NCBI GenBank assembly: GCA_935421135.1
Contig: OW285192.1
Coordinates: 2,647,501-2,711,500, forward strand
Source: Bugulina stolonifera
Lineage: Eukaryota; Bryozoa; Gymnolaemata; Cheilostomatida; Bugulidae
Direction of reading: 5' to 3'
DNA length: 64,000 nucleotides
Shown: piece by piece, positions 11,757-22,900 of the stretch
Numbering within the stretch: the first letter of the stretch is position 1
Layout of the letters: the number at the start of each line of letters is the position of its first letter
Made by a program: the position numbers and the translations under genes
The notes under the pieces: model-generated
The model's database searches: none
Seen by the model: only the letters and a program-made list of their open reading frames with translations
Told to the model about the DNA's origin: nothing

Positions 11757-13236
11757 TTGCAAAACCAATCTTTTAGACAGCTGTTAGGTGAAGTCACTGG
11801 TGATGACAAAACAATGCAGTTTTTGCAATCATACATAGTCAATGGAAGGCCAGCCAAAAGAAAAGCCTGTCTAGAGCCATTAAAGCCTTACTGGAATGTC
11901 AGAAATGAACTTAGCATCGATGACAATATTGTACTCAGAAAAAATCAAATAGTGATTCCTGTTGCACTTCGAAAACACGTTTTAGATGTGTTGTGATTTT
12001 ACTGAATTTTATTGCTACAATTCTAAAGTGAAACCTCTTACCGGAAAAACTACAGGGCATGCGCAGCTGAAGGTCAAGGTTGGAGGAGGCCTCGTGTAAA
12101 ACTAAATCAGATGTTAAAAGTCAATGACTCCCACTTATGAATAACAATTGACCTCCCCCTGGCCGGCCAGCCCTATACCAATACCTAACAATACGAGTTA
12201 TACAACAACAGACATACAGAAGGTAAGAACATAACAAGATGTTATCCACAAAAGTCATTTAGTCATTGTGAAATGCATAGAACGAGCCAAAAATGCCGTG
12301 TATTGGCCTGGTTATCAAAGTCAGATCAAAAATATGGTAGAAAGTTGTGCATTATGTGCTGAAAATAGCAGAGCAAACATTGCTGAAGGCCTAGTGCACC
12401 ACCTGAGTAAACAGTTTGTGGATTTTGGCAAACCTGAAATGCTTGTCTCAGACAATGCTAGCTATTTTACCTCTGATCAATTCAAATGGTCCCTTCAGGA
12501 CAATGATGCGAAGCACATCACTACTAGCCCTTATCACTCTACCAGCAATGGCCTGGCACAACGTGCAAATCAGACAATAAAAAATTGTTGCTCAAAAACG
12601 CTACAAGATCATGGAAATTTGCTTGATGTGTTAGCTACCCTTAGGTTTACGCCTATAGGTGATGGGTTACCTTCGCCTTCTGATTTGTTACAGTCTAAGA
12701 ACTTGAGAAGCAACTTGCATTATGCAACCCACCAACTGAAATCACAGTAGGCCTATGTAGATGCTAAGGAGGAAGATTGCTTGCTTAGAAAGAGATAATC
12801 TGAAAGTGATTTCAGACAAACTACACGTCGAGCCCAGCATAGATTTACAGAAGGGATGGATGTGTGGGTGAAAATCAAGCATAGGAAATGGATACCAGGC
12901 ACGATAGTTAGCCATGCAAACACTCTCAGAAGTTTCAATGTAAAAATTGCTAATGGTAAAATAGTCAGACGAAACCAGTCCTTGCTAAAAATCATGAAAT
13001 CGCTTAATTTAAGTGTCAGGTGTCGGGCACCTGAAAGTAGGTTACAACTTGAAAATACCCTGTCATCTCAACCTACAAATGTTACTGGTGGCGGGTCAGT
13101 GGGTGGTTCCCCAGCTAGTAGTGCTAATGTTGACGCTCGGTCTTCCAATGCCAGCTCGCACCCTGCGGGTGGTGGAACAGCTACAAGGTCGGGTAGAGTT
13201 TCAAAGCCACCCACACGATATGGTTATGTCTGAGTA
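11757..13236 (+). pseudogene. Integrase region of the gypsy relic
   Basis: The first piece (11757-11993) reads like the segment before the H2C2 finger of gypsy integrases. After decayed sequence, 12268-12747 carries AKNAVYWPGYQSQIKNMVES with CALC (end of the zinc finger), then the core with LVSDNASYFTS (Asp) and PYHSTSNGLAQRANQTIKN. The catalytic Glu usually sits after GxA in GxAER, and here it is Gln. The first catalytic Asp block is missing between the finger and VHHLSKQF. A stop follows at 12748. The last piece (12856-13233) has a C-terminal RKWIPGTIVSH domain and ends RSGRVSKPPTRYGY, the usual pol tail. Confidence 0.75.
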
Positions 13237-13545
13237 ATCTGTTCTGGTTCCACAGCATCCAATAGTTTCTAGATTCTAGATTCTTAGTCTATAGTTGTCA
13301 TGTCTAGGTACATGTACATTTCTAGTTTAGACCTAGTCCTTAGTTTACACCTTAGATGTACACATATTTCTAGTTTAGACCTAGATTTTTGCATACTGCT
13401 AATCAGTTAGATAGCTTTTAAGTATATACTGGCTATTATTAAAGTGTTCAATCATTTACGCTGAATAGTTACATTTTTGACATATATTGGATTTTAACTT
13501 GTAGTGAAAAAAATCTTTTCAATATTTTATTTTGAGCAAAGGAGA

Positions 13546-13700
13546 TGCTATGGACCATACTGTCCAATCAGAGAATATTATGCGTGAACAGCTAGCAATG
13601 CATGTATCTGTATCTGTCAGCACTCCTCATAATGTCGTTGAGTATACTGGTCGCTATTCAATAAACCTTCAATAATGTAAAACCTTGACATTATAACACA
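13546..13700 (+). repeat. 3' LTR of the gypsy relic
   Basis: Begins TGCTATGGACC and ends ATAACACA. It is preceded by a polypurine tract at about 13534-13545. It differs from the left LTR at several sites, so the insertion is not recent. Confidence 0.75.
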
Positions 13701-14128
13701 GAAACATGTTGTTTCAAAGTGTAAGCGTGCATAGATTTGCATCATTTAGTGTAAAACTCAGCATATGGCTTTGGCGACCGGGGTGCTGCCCTGGGCCCCC
13801 GGCCTGTTGGCAGAACCCTCCAAACTGAGCCAGATCCGCCCCTGCAGCACTACAATAATTGATAACAATACAAGAGGCTAAAGGCTTCCAGCGTTTGCTT
13901 TTTGCATCAAAATATGCCTCTAAAGAACCTTAATTTTAAAAAAAATTCTCTTGGTAGGGTACCCACACCTTACTTCACCCGTCCAAAAAATCTCCCTGAT
14001 TCAGATTGCCTCCACTTGGTCTTGGTAACCTTGAGCACTGACTAGGGTACTATAATCAATAATATAATCGAACAAAATAAAAAAAAGAATTAGAAACAGG
14101 AAAATAAAATGATAAAAAGGTAGGACCT

Positions 14129-15216
14129 CTCATGACATAGCTCGTAGTGTTGATAAAGGTAACACCATACATGCCATTATCATGGATTTTGCTAAAGCTT
14201 TTGACAAAGTTCCCCATTAACTGCTTATGTCTAAGTTAGACCGTGTACCAAATATTAGCAACAAAATATTGCTTTGGATTCATGACTTCCTGCGTGACCG
14301 GAGGCAAACAGTAATAGTAGCAGGAGAGAAATCGACGGAACTACCAGTTACTTCAGGTGTTCCACAGGGCTCTGGGTTGGGCCCTACACTATTCCTCATC
14401 TATATAAATGATCTACCTGAGTACATAGATTGTAATGTCAGCTTATTCTCTGATGACACTCTTATTTACCAGACTGTCAACACTGACGCGGACCATTCTA
14501 GATTTCAGATGAATATAACTTCCTTAGCTGCTTGGGCTAACACCTGGTGCATGTCGTTCAACACTACCAAATGCTCGATTATGACCTTCAATCATAAACC
14601 GGAGGCTCCGGCGGCATATTACACCCTAAACGACGCACAACTCGACACTGAAATGGAAACTAAATACCTGGGTGTGATCATCCAGTCTAATCTAAAGTTC
14701 ACCTCTCACACTAGTTCAAAAATTACCAAAGCTAAACGACAACTGGGTATGGTTAGGGGGGCACTCCACGGATCAACCAAAGATGCTAAGCTACTTGCAT
14801 ATACTAGTCTCTGTCGGCCACACATGGAATATGCATCTGCCGTCTGGGATCCCGCCCATGAATACCAAATTACCAACATTGAAATGGTACAAAACAGTGC
14901 TGTGCGCTACATCTGTAACTTAAAAGGTAGAGTTAGCATATCTGCTGTCCTCAAGGAACTTAATCTTGATACGCTTAGCAACCGCCGCAGGAAGAACTGA
15001 CAAAACCTCCTCCTACGCATTTTGGCGAACGAAGAACACCACGAAGCTCTTGCTAACACTTATGATGAGCTCATGAACAATCACCCTACTAATACAACTG
15101 TCACTAGAGCTACTACAAGAGGTGACCCACCCACTATCTATGCAAGAACTTCTGCTTACCATGGTAGCTTTCTGCCCAAGACTATACGTGAACTTAAGTC
15201 ACAATTATTACAATAA
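14129..15216 (+). pseudogene. Non-LTR retrotransposon (CR1/Jockey-type) reverse transcriptase, 5'-truncated
   Basis: One frame runs from 14129 to the stop at 15216, interrupted by TAA at 14218-14220 and TGA at 14998-15000. It holds IIMDFAKAFDKVPH, then SGVPQGSGLGPTLFLIYIND, LFSDDTLIYQ (the active-site box, normally YADD or FADD, here FSDD), TKYLGVII, and a C-terminal thumb. The tail YHGSFLPKTIREL resembles the CR1/Jockey group ending. The endonuclease and N-terminal half of the RT are absent, as usual for 5'-truncated LINE copies. No long poly(A) or simple-repeat tail is obvious after 15216. Confidence 0.85.
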
Positions 15217-15334
15217 ACATAGCAACAAATATATATTAGTGCACCATGTTAGCATAACATGAACATATGACCACAGTAATCTTGACAAAAACCAAAAACA
15301 GATGAGGCGTACCCCTTGCATCAAGCTCTAGTAC

Positions 15335-16234
15335 GTTCTAACAAGGAGTAAGAGAGAGAAGGAGGCTCGTCCATGAGAATTTTGTGTTCGATGTGCTCCT
15401 CGGTTTAAAAATATGAGCACTTGAGTCGCTGGCATTAAGCGAGTAGACAACTCCGTTGAATCGTGATGCGCTTCTTCATTGCTAAACAGGTATAAAAGCA
15501 AAGCACATGTGCATGGCTCTGGCACTTATTATGTCACAGCTATAGCATCCAATCAAAATCATTTCTATGGAGAGATAAACATAATCGTTCATTGAGATAG
15601 ACAATAGTTTGAGCACTATTTTCATTTAGTTTGGGCATCTTGTAGGGCCCACAAACTAGCCTATTCAATGAACTGGTATCTGAATTATATGCCATAAAAC
15701 AGACCAAGTATATGGAGTCCTGATGTCTGAGAAACGTGTTGCACAAATTGACTCATTTCAACCGCAATTTAAGTGTTTGTACGTTTCATTTATTATGAAG
15801 GAGCAAAAGTTAGCAAAGTTTAAATTTGGAATTCAAGCTCACTCACTGTAGCAAACTTAAATCTATTAGTGTTATTTTTGCTTATTTTGTTGATCATGTT
15901 GGTATTTGCAAAAAGTGTCATTTTATATCGAGATATGCAATTTTCTTCAAATATAATATGGCAATTTTACTCGGCTATATCTTTCGTATCCCAGTGACAT
16001 AAGTAGTGTGTTTATAGTCACTCTGTTCACCAGGCTATTACTAATTAGTGACATTGATTATATTTTAATTTTAGTTAATGTGTGAATTTTACTTTTTTAA
16101 AAATATTATATTCATCATCTTTTCTTCAGACTTAACCTAGTACCCGAGGTGCACATCGAACACCGGAAGCCCATTGTAACATATATACAGGTTTTCATAG
16201 ACAAGCCTCCTTCTCTTCTTACTCCTTGGTTCTA
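15335..16234. repeat. Foldback: imperfect inverted repeat about 900 bp wide
   Basis: The left arm 15335-15403 (AACAAGGAGTAAGAGAGAGA to GTGTTCGATGTGCTCCTCGG) is matched in reverse complement by 16144-16234. The right arm carries about 20-30 extra bases in its middle. The roughly 740 bp between them are AT-rich without a gene. It may be a decayed foldback or MITE-like element. I saw no clear target duplication. Confidence 0.55.
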
Positions 16235-17107
16235 AAGAAGAAGACGTAAGACGTAAGGACTGCTAACACTACACTTACTCTACACTAGCTTCAACAAGAT
16301 CATGTGTTTCTATTTTCAAAAATATATTTTCCTCACTCGTTACTCACTCGTCGTTGATAGAACATTCTATTATCACAAATTGTGCAAGTTGAATGCCTCA
16401 TTACTAACAGTGTGCTACAGTGAAAAGGTCAATAATACAGCGTATCGCTGATTTACTTTTATTCGGGATAGCCAATTCTTATATCTCGGATTGTTCGAGG
16501 GAGAAAACTATTATGGTATACATTGGTTGTGGCAGAAATTGATGTTAGTTCGCCTCTGGCTGCAGCTCTGGTTGTCATTGTTGTCTGGTTGTTCCTAAAC
16601 ACAAAACTGACAAGATTAGAATAAGAGTTGAATTTAAAACAAAATGAAACATTTATATTTAATTAATATTAATTCTTCAATAGAATAAAGAATATAAAAA
16701 TTAAATATTTATTTTAACTTATTTTTAAAATATTTATATTTTATTTAATATTAATATTTTAATATGAATATTATCCAAAATCCCATTTATGTAGCCACCA
16801 AATCTATCACTAAGCCCAGCTCACACACTAACAATCAACATGAATGTTCATATTATGTTCATCTTGTTATTGGAAGTCATGGATTGAGGACGTTGAGGTT
16901 GTAAATAAGCAAGTACAGATTAGTTTTATAGTAGCAAGTTCAGTTATTGCGGTTCTTTCAGTTTGGAAAAATGCCGAGTTATGTAGATTGAGATTAATGT
17001 AGTTCTTACAGCCATCCTTGCTTTATATTTATACATACGATTGAAATTATAAATAGCTACAACCCTAGGGCTAAGCACATGGGCAGTCGGTCGAATAAAC
17101 TACTGCT
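16235..17107. other. AT-rich non-coding stretch
   Basis: Includes an A/T-only run around 16640-16775 (many ATATTTA/TAAATAT words). I see no gene. Confidence 0.5.
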
Positions 17108-17181
17108 CATGATTAGAAGTTGTCCTCTCCCAATTTTTCTAAAAAAGAACATAGATTGGGAGCAGACAACTTCTAATCATG
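17108..17181. ncRNA. Near-perfect 74-nt hairpin, possible small-RNA precursor or MITE remnant
   Basis: Arm 17108-17134 (CATGATTAGAAGTTGTC then CTCTCCCAAT) pairs with arm 17155-17181. They match at 25 of 27 positions with one 2-nt internal mismatch, around a 20-nt loop. Pairing continues weakly for about 8 bp outside the arms. Size and shape fit a microRNA precursor, but a tiny palindromic transposon remnant looks the same. There is no expression evidence, and the strand is unknown because the fold works on both. Confidence 0.4.
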
Positions 17182-18945
17182 ATCAATAGCTTATGGCTAA
17201 ACATCCTGATTGTAAACATCAATTGGGCTATATCTAGTAAGTAATCCAATAATTTGATTGATTTGTTGAGAAAGTATCAGGCATTAACATTTTTACTAAC
17301 TTAACAAGGATCTATCTTAAATGAGAGCTACATGTATCTTCTCTTTCTTTTACAAGCTGTCTACTCTTACCCCAAACCCCACATATAGACGTTTCTTAGC
17401 ATGTACAGTAATGTATATACTATATAGTGAATATTGATTGCAAAGGCACACTCTATATGTGTGTGTCTACATGTGTTTCAGTGTGTAGCTTACACATGCA
17501 TGAATGTAGGCATCAGATGTGCACTTTGTTAAATAAACATTTAATACAAGTAGATCTGACCTTCAATACAATCAATTGTACAAGAGAAGTACATGACTAC
17601 ATTTACATGTAGTTAGTGTGACATGTAAAAACGGTCCTGCTTTGCAATAAAGTATTGACAAACTAACAACTCTAACAACTCTAACAAACAAACTTATAGG
17701 AAATTGTATGAAATTTTGTTTTTCTACACAAGTATAGGGGCTAATGAAACAAGCTAGGGTGCCTGATCAGGCGCGTGGGCCTCCATTTGGGCACCACTGT
17801 TTCTATACTACAGTTCAACACATGGAGTGGTTCACAAAGGACACCGCTTTCGATACAACAATGTTTTATTGCAAATGGAAGAATATGCTTGTAAAAGGTG
17901 TGTAATAAATAGAGTGGAAAAGATGCAGCACAACAATATATCCTTAGATTGTAAATAAGAATACATAGTATGTTATTATATAATTACATCCATCATGTAG
18001 TTCTCATGCAAATACAGAATAACTGTAGCATTGCTCCTGGCCTATTTCACCAAGCAAAGATATACCTGACGGTGGGTGCTTGTAAGTTATCTAATACAAT
18101 AACAATGACAATATTAACGATTAACAATACTGTCATAGATCTTATCATTTATAATTTATATAAATATGTACTTTGTACATTACATTATAATTATTGTTGT
18201 GAAATGCAAAAATACAATACAACCCATGATATAAGTATTATTTAGATGTGCATATATACAGTAATGTTGCGTTCACAAGGGAAGTGCACACAATTTTTGA
18301 AAAAATAGTAATGCAGCACTTATAACTGTTGACTGCATTGCTTGAATGAGTTTATACTAGATTCTTTGGTACTCATATCACAGTTTTAGCACTTCTCTGT
18401 GGTGAAGAGAGTCTTGTTCCTCAGTTTCCAACTGCCATTAACTGAATCCACTAATATCATTGGCTGCCATAGAAAATATAACACCATTGTAACCATGGTA
18501 ACCTATGTTTACACATAGTCTGAGTAGCTATGTGTGCAGGTACACTACATTCGCCCTGCAGGTACTATCACAGTGAAATAGTCTCGCAACAAATAAAGCT
18601 AAAGTAGCACAAGCTGGTATAGTATTACATAGAAGCAGCTGCAAGCGTGGAAGTACAAAAGCAGATGAAATGAAACCACTAAAAAGAGGTGATGGACAAA
18701 AACACATACTACAATCGAACATACCAACATATGCCTTTTCTCTTTTTATATCACAAGCCGAGTTTTTCTGTAATATAAATGTAGATTGCAGGTAAAATTA
18801 TTACTATACTGTTCTTTTCCATGTATCTACCTGCGGTGCTTGAGCAGGATTTCCCTACAGAATTCTACAAAAATACAGGATATAGGTTATGTTGGTGGGA
18901 TAAAAGTTATTCGTCTTTGTTTAGTATGTAACTATTCAGTTAGAT
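17182..18945. other. Non-coding stretch
   Basis: AT-rich sequence. All open frames are short and show no recognisable domain or splice pattern. Nothing further is seen. Confidence 0.5.
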
Positions 18946-19050
18946 GACTGCAGGTTCAAGCCAAGTGATTGCAGAGTCGAGTCAAGTGATTGCAGAGTCA
19001 AGTCAAGTGACTGCAGAGTCAAGTCAAATGACTGTTGGGTCAAGTCAGTG
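18946..19050. repeat. 20-bp tandem repeat
   Basis: Five diverged copies of AAGTGATTGCAGAGTCAAGTC. Confidence 0.8.
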
Positions 19051-19276
19051 CCAGTATTTGTTGTGTCTAGATTACTTACACACTTCTTATAACAGTAGTC
19101 AATAATGTTGGCTAATAGCCAATAAGTTTCCATTTGAAAATGGAAGATCAAACTTTATATTATTGAAATAGAGGAAATGTACATCTCATTGACCGTTGTT
19201 TTGCTACCTGGGATTAATAGTGGGAAGCAAAACTAGTAACTTCATGTTAAAATATTGAAGCTTGCTACCATAATAC

Positions 19277-19939
19277 TGTAATGGTTTCTGTGATTTGGTG
19301 CGGTCGTCCTTGGACGACTATCGACCCAGAAATGAAGTGCCTATGAGTGGTAATAGGACTTCGCATTACATGAAAGATCGAGCGGTCTCAGTAGCCCAAA
19401 TACTACCAAAGACGACCCATCTGATCTCAAGTCCGACCTTCAGACTATACAGTGAAAGAGAGTAATTCAACCTAGTAGGCGGTTCGCAGAGCGAATGACC
19501 TAGTAAAAGGAAGAGAAAGTCCCTGTATCAAGTATAGATGTGTCTTTATTGAAAGCCAAGCGTAGACTGAGACAATGAACAGTAAAACAGTGCCCTTTAT
19601 ATAGTATAAGGACTTCCGGCCGACATGACGTCGGGAAAAGACGACGTGTGGTCGTCCGGAAGTTGCGCAACAAGATGGCCGCCGGAAGCCCGACGGCCGA
19701 CCCAAAATAGGTCGGGTTCTACAAAAGTTGCTTATAATGGTCCAATTCATGTACAAAATGAATATCAATGGATTCTGAGAGGTCGGGCCTCTGTACATGG
19801 GTATAAAAGGCATTAAAAGACTTAGAAATAATCATACAATCATATATAACAATATAAGAGTAGAGTACAAGCAGATATATACATGTATGCACGCAATAAT
19901 GAGTGTCAGATGTAAGATACGACTGGGCGTACCATCACA
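19277..19939 (-). repeat. 3' LTR of the gag-only element
   Basis: 663 bp, TGTAATGG to CATCACA as read on the plus strand. It is on the 3' side because the ORF reads on the minus strand. Small frames inside (for example 19472-19813) recur in all LTR copies and are not genes. Confidence 0.9.
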
Positions 19940-19950
19940 TAGCCCCCTCA
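19940..19950 (-). promoter_or_regulatory. Polypurine tract of the gag-only element
   Basis: On the minus strand GAGGGGGCTA lies immediately before the 3' LTR, where second-strand priming takes place. It nearly abuts the ORF stop codon. Confidence 0.75.
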
Positions 19951-19952
19951 CA

Positions 19953-22900
19953 CTAGGTCATGGGTGTCTCTAGTGTCAAGTTAAGAAGGGTACGGTACAG
20001 TGTAGATTCTCTGGATACTATATCCAAGTCTGCTTGTACGAGCTGGAGTTGTTGGGGGTGGTTTAGATGCTGGTTGGCTAGTTCACGAAGAGCTATTTCT
20101 CGAGCATAGAGAGGTTCCAGATGTTGGCGTAGAGTGTCCCCCACCTGTTGACGGCTGGCAAGGTAGTGAATCCGTGGCTTGAGTTCAGCAAGTTGTTGCA
20201 TGAACGACGGATCCGGAGATGCAGGACGTGTGGCATTCGGCTGAGTTAGTACAGGAGATGCAGGAGGTGGGGACTGGACGGCAGGAGAGTCTGGAGTGGC
20301 TCGGAGTAGGTCCCTGGCAGGTGTATAAGGAGAGCGGTGCGGTGAGACCTCTAGTGTGGGCCTGGACTGCAGTGGCTCGATCAGTAGAGTCGGAGAAGCT
20401 GTACAAGAAGCTGCACATGAGACCTTGGGTGGAGAGCCTTCATAGAGAGGGCCTGACTGAGGAGCAGGCATACTCTTCCGTGGAGCAGGCCTTGTCTTCC
20501 AAGAGGGTAGACGTCCGCGTCGGCCAGGGGGGCCGACACTTATTGCGGAGGTACTAGCAGGAGGTCGCCAGAGAGAAGGTCCAGCAGGAGTGGTAGGCGA
20601 CGAGGAAGAGGAGGAGGTAGCATCAGAAGGTGCGGAGTCGGGGGTCTGTTCTGGAGATGGGCTGTGCCGTCTCTTGGGAGGTCGCTTCCTTGTGGAGGAG
20701 GAGCTGGGCAAATAAACTGGTTTATTTGTCCCCGACTGTCCGTCCATAGTAGGACGACATGGTAGAAATGGTGGGGGATCCTTTACGCCCCACCATTCCA
20801 TGAGGGCCCCATAGCTGGGCCCGTCCGTGAGGAAGAGACGTTTCCCACAGATACTGGATCTCCGACTGAAGTGATGGCCTAGAGCATCACGGCTAACTGA
20901 GCTGCGTCCGCAGCGACAGTAGAAGCGGGCAAAGTGCTGCCAAATGTGAATGTTCAGTCTCTTGAGGGTGCCGGAGAAGCCACACTTTGCACATTTGAGG
21001 TTAGGTTGACTCCTTCTAGCCAAGTCGTCTCGGGCTTGTTGAGTGAAGGTACTAATCCATGGCTTAGTGGCTCCGGAATGTTGGGACGACTCGATGGGCA
21101 GCTTGTCAGTGAGTTTGTGCAGCTTAATTGTAGCTAACTTCAGGGTAGAGGTAACAGGAGGTGGAGTGGGTGGAGGCGTGCCGTCTGGCGTGAGCGTCTT
21201 CCGTAGAGGAGATGCATCTACAACACATAATTCATCTGATGTGTAGCCTCCGCCTTCTAACTCATGCTCTTTCCTGTGAGAATGTTCAGGGGAATTCTCT
21301 TCTGTCCCGACTGGTCTATGCCGAGTGGGGAGGGAGAGAGAATTCATGCCTGACAGTCTCGCAGGTGTTGATTGTACCTCTAATTCTGATTCGGTCCTTA
21401 CTGGTAACACTGAGATTTGCTTACCTTCAGCCGTGAAGACAGGCTGATTGGAGTGATCCATACTAGGAGGAGTAGCCGTCTCGTCTGCACGAGAATGAGA
21501 AAGGATACGAGTGCTGCTATTAACTTCACCAGTGACACGAGGAGTGCAGGAGTTGCTACATGTAGGGGTACATGTGCTTCGGTGAAGTGCTGGACGAGAA
21601 AGGACTACTCGTCTGTGAGCTGTCGTATTTATACTAGCCGAGGGATGAGCAATTGGCTCAATTGTAGGCAATGCCTCAGGCACATTTTCTTTGTTCGACT
21701 CGTCAAATAAGCGCGGGAACACGGCAATAGTTGCCTTCGATTGCTTCTTATCCACTTTAGGGGACTTCGAGAGTTCGGCAATCTGTATCTTCGGCTGAAA
21801 CTGTTCGGCAATGCTAGATTCCGTACAAGAGCGTTTTGCTTTGTGTACTTGAACTGCTGGCAGTATAGACTGTATCTCCGTCGTTGGGATTATGTCTTGA
21901 GGTTCGGCTACGCGACATTTCGCGTCCTCTGGATCAGGTCGGGCTGTTGAAACTTGAACATTCTTCGAGAGGTTCAGAGGTAGCTCTCTGTTTTGGTCCA
22001 GCACGGTTTGCTCCGTGTCGATCCTCAGGCCGCGGACTTGGACTGTAGTGTCTGGCAGTTCTACACACGATAAGTCGTCCGTCGGGGCATACTGAATTTG
22101 GGCGGGAATCAATTGCTGATTAGTGTCGGGTCTGGACGTGGCCAGATCCTGTTGATCCTTCTGAGTTGAGGATAGGTCGGGTTTACCTTGTGAGGTTTGG
22201 TCCGACGGGGCGGGACATATGAGTCGTCCTTTCAGCCTTGGGGGGTGATCTGTGGTCACTTCGGATGTGTTCGGCTTTGAGTGGGGTCGTTTCTTGCCTG
22301 GTGTTGGCCTAGTGGGTTTAGGTTCATCCACTGTGACGGGTGCAGGTGACGCCGTCGGCCTGGAGTGTGATGGGCTAGTTACCCGTGGGGTTTTCTGTTT
22401 GGAGTGGCTACTCTTGACTTTAGGCTTAGTGGGTATAGGTTCTTCCACTAGGACGGGTTCTGATGTGTCCGTCGGCCTCAGTGGACGACCATTGTGGTTC
22501 GGTCCACTCTTCTTGGGTTTGGCCTCAGTAGGAATGGGTTCATCTACTGGGACGGGTTCTGATGTATCCGTCGGCCTTTGTGGACGACCAGTGTGGGGTG
22601 GTCCACCTTCTCCTTGCTGGGCTCCAGTAGGAATGGGTTCGTCTACTGGGACGGGTTCTAGTGTGTCCGTCGGCCCGTCATCTGTGCCTTGACATTTCTG
22701 TAGGAGGGTATGTAGGGCTTTCCGTAGGAGGTCGGCGGGAAGCTCCTCTTGTGGCTTTGGAGGGTTGGCCTTGCCACCCTTGTTACTCTGGAAGGCCGTT
22801 CCGGTTTCCAGGGCTTCCTCCATATCGTCGGGCTGTAACCATGTGTAGTACCAGCGTAGGCCACGGTCGTGGACTGAGAGGCAGAACTTCTCTACAGCCC

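Larger units (their letters stand above)
9511..13700 (+). mobile_element. Ty3/gypsy-type LTR retrotransposon relic
   Basis: Two similar direct repeats of about 153-155 bp (9511-9663 and 13546-13700) begin TG, end ACA, and contain ATTCAATAAACCTT near their ends. A primer-binding-like TGGTGTCAGAA follows the left LTR. A purine tract GAGCAAAGGAGA precedes the right LTR. Between them are gag remnants, an integrase and a C-terminal tail, but reverse transcriptase and RNase H are missing. A Harbinger transposase relic occupies 10.15-11.56 kb. No clear target duplication flanks the LTRs, so ends may be eroded. Short LTRs with a Leu-type primer site resemble the Mag/Steamer-like side of gypsy, but this placement is only a guess. 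Confidence 0.75.
4431..13844. mobile_element. Possible hAT-like composite element with nested insertions
   Basis: The left end CAGGGGCGGA (4431-4440) is matched by its inverse TCCGCCCCTG at 13835-13844. The six bases CAGCAC directly flank both ends (4425-4430 and 13845-13850). Ends of the form CAGGGGCGG are typical of hAT elements, and a ZMYM1-type hAT transposase lies inside. Only about 10 bp of the ends match, and 6 bp is shorter than the usual 8-bp hAT duplication. The interior has been filled by a 7.2-kb zinc-finger ORF and a gypsy LTR element that itself carries a Harbinger relic. The two ends could alternatively come from separate elements. Confidence 0.45.

Noticed and set aside
9511..13700. 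Target-site duplication of the gypsy relic
   Set aside because: Flanks (AGGA on the left, GAAA on the right) do not match, so none is claimed.
19472..19813. 113-residue minus-strand frame repeated at 23821 and 61543
   Set aside because: It lies within the LTR and recurs because the LTR does. It has no domain and shortens in the third copy.
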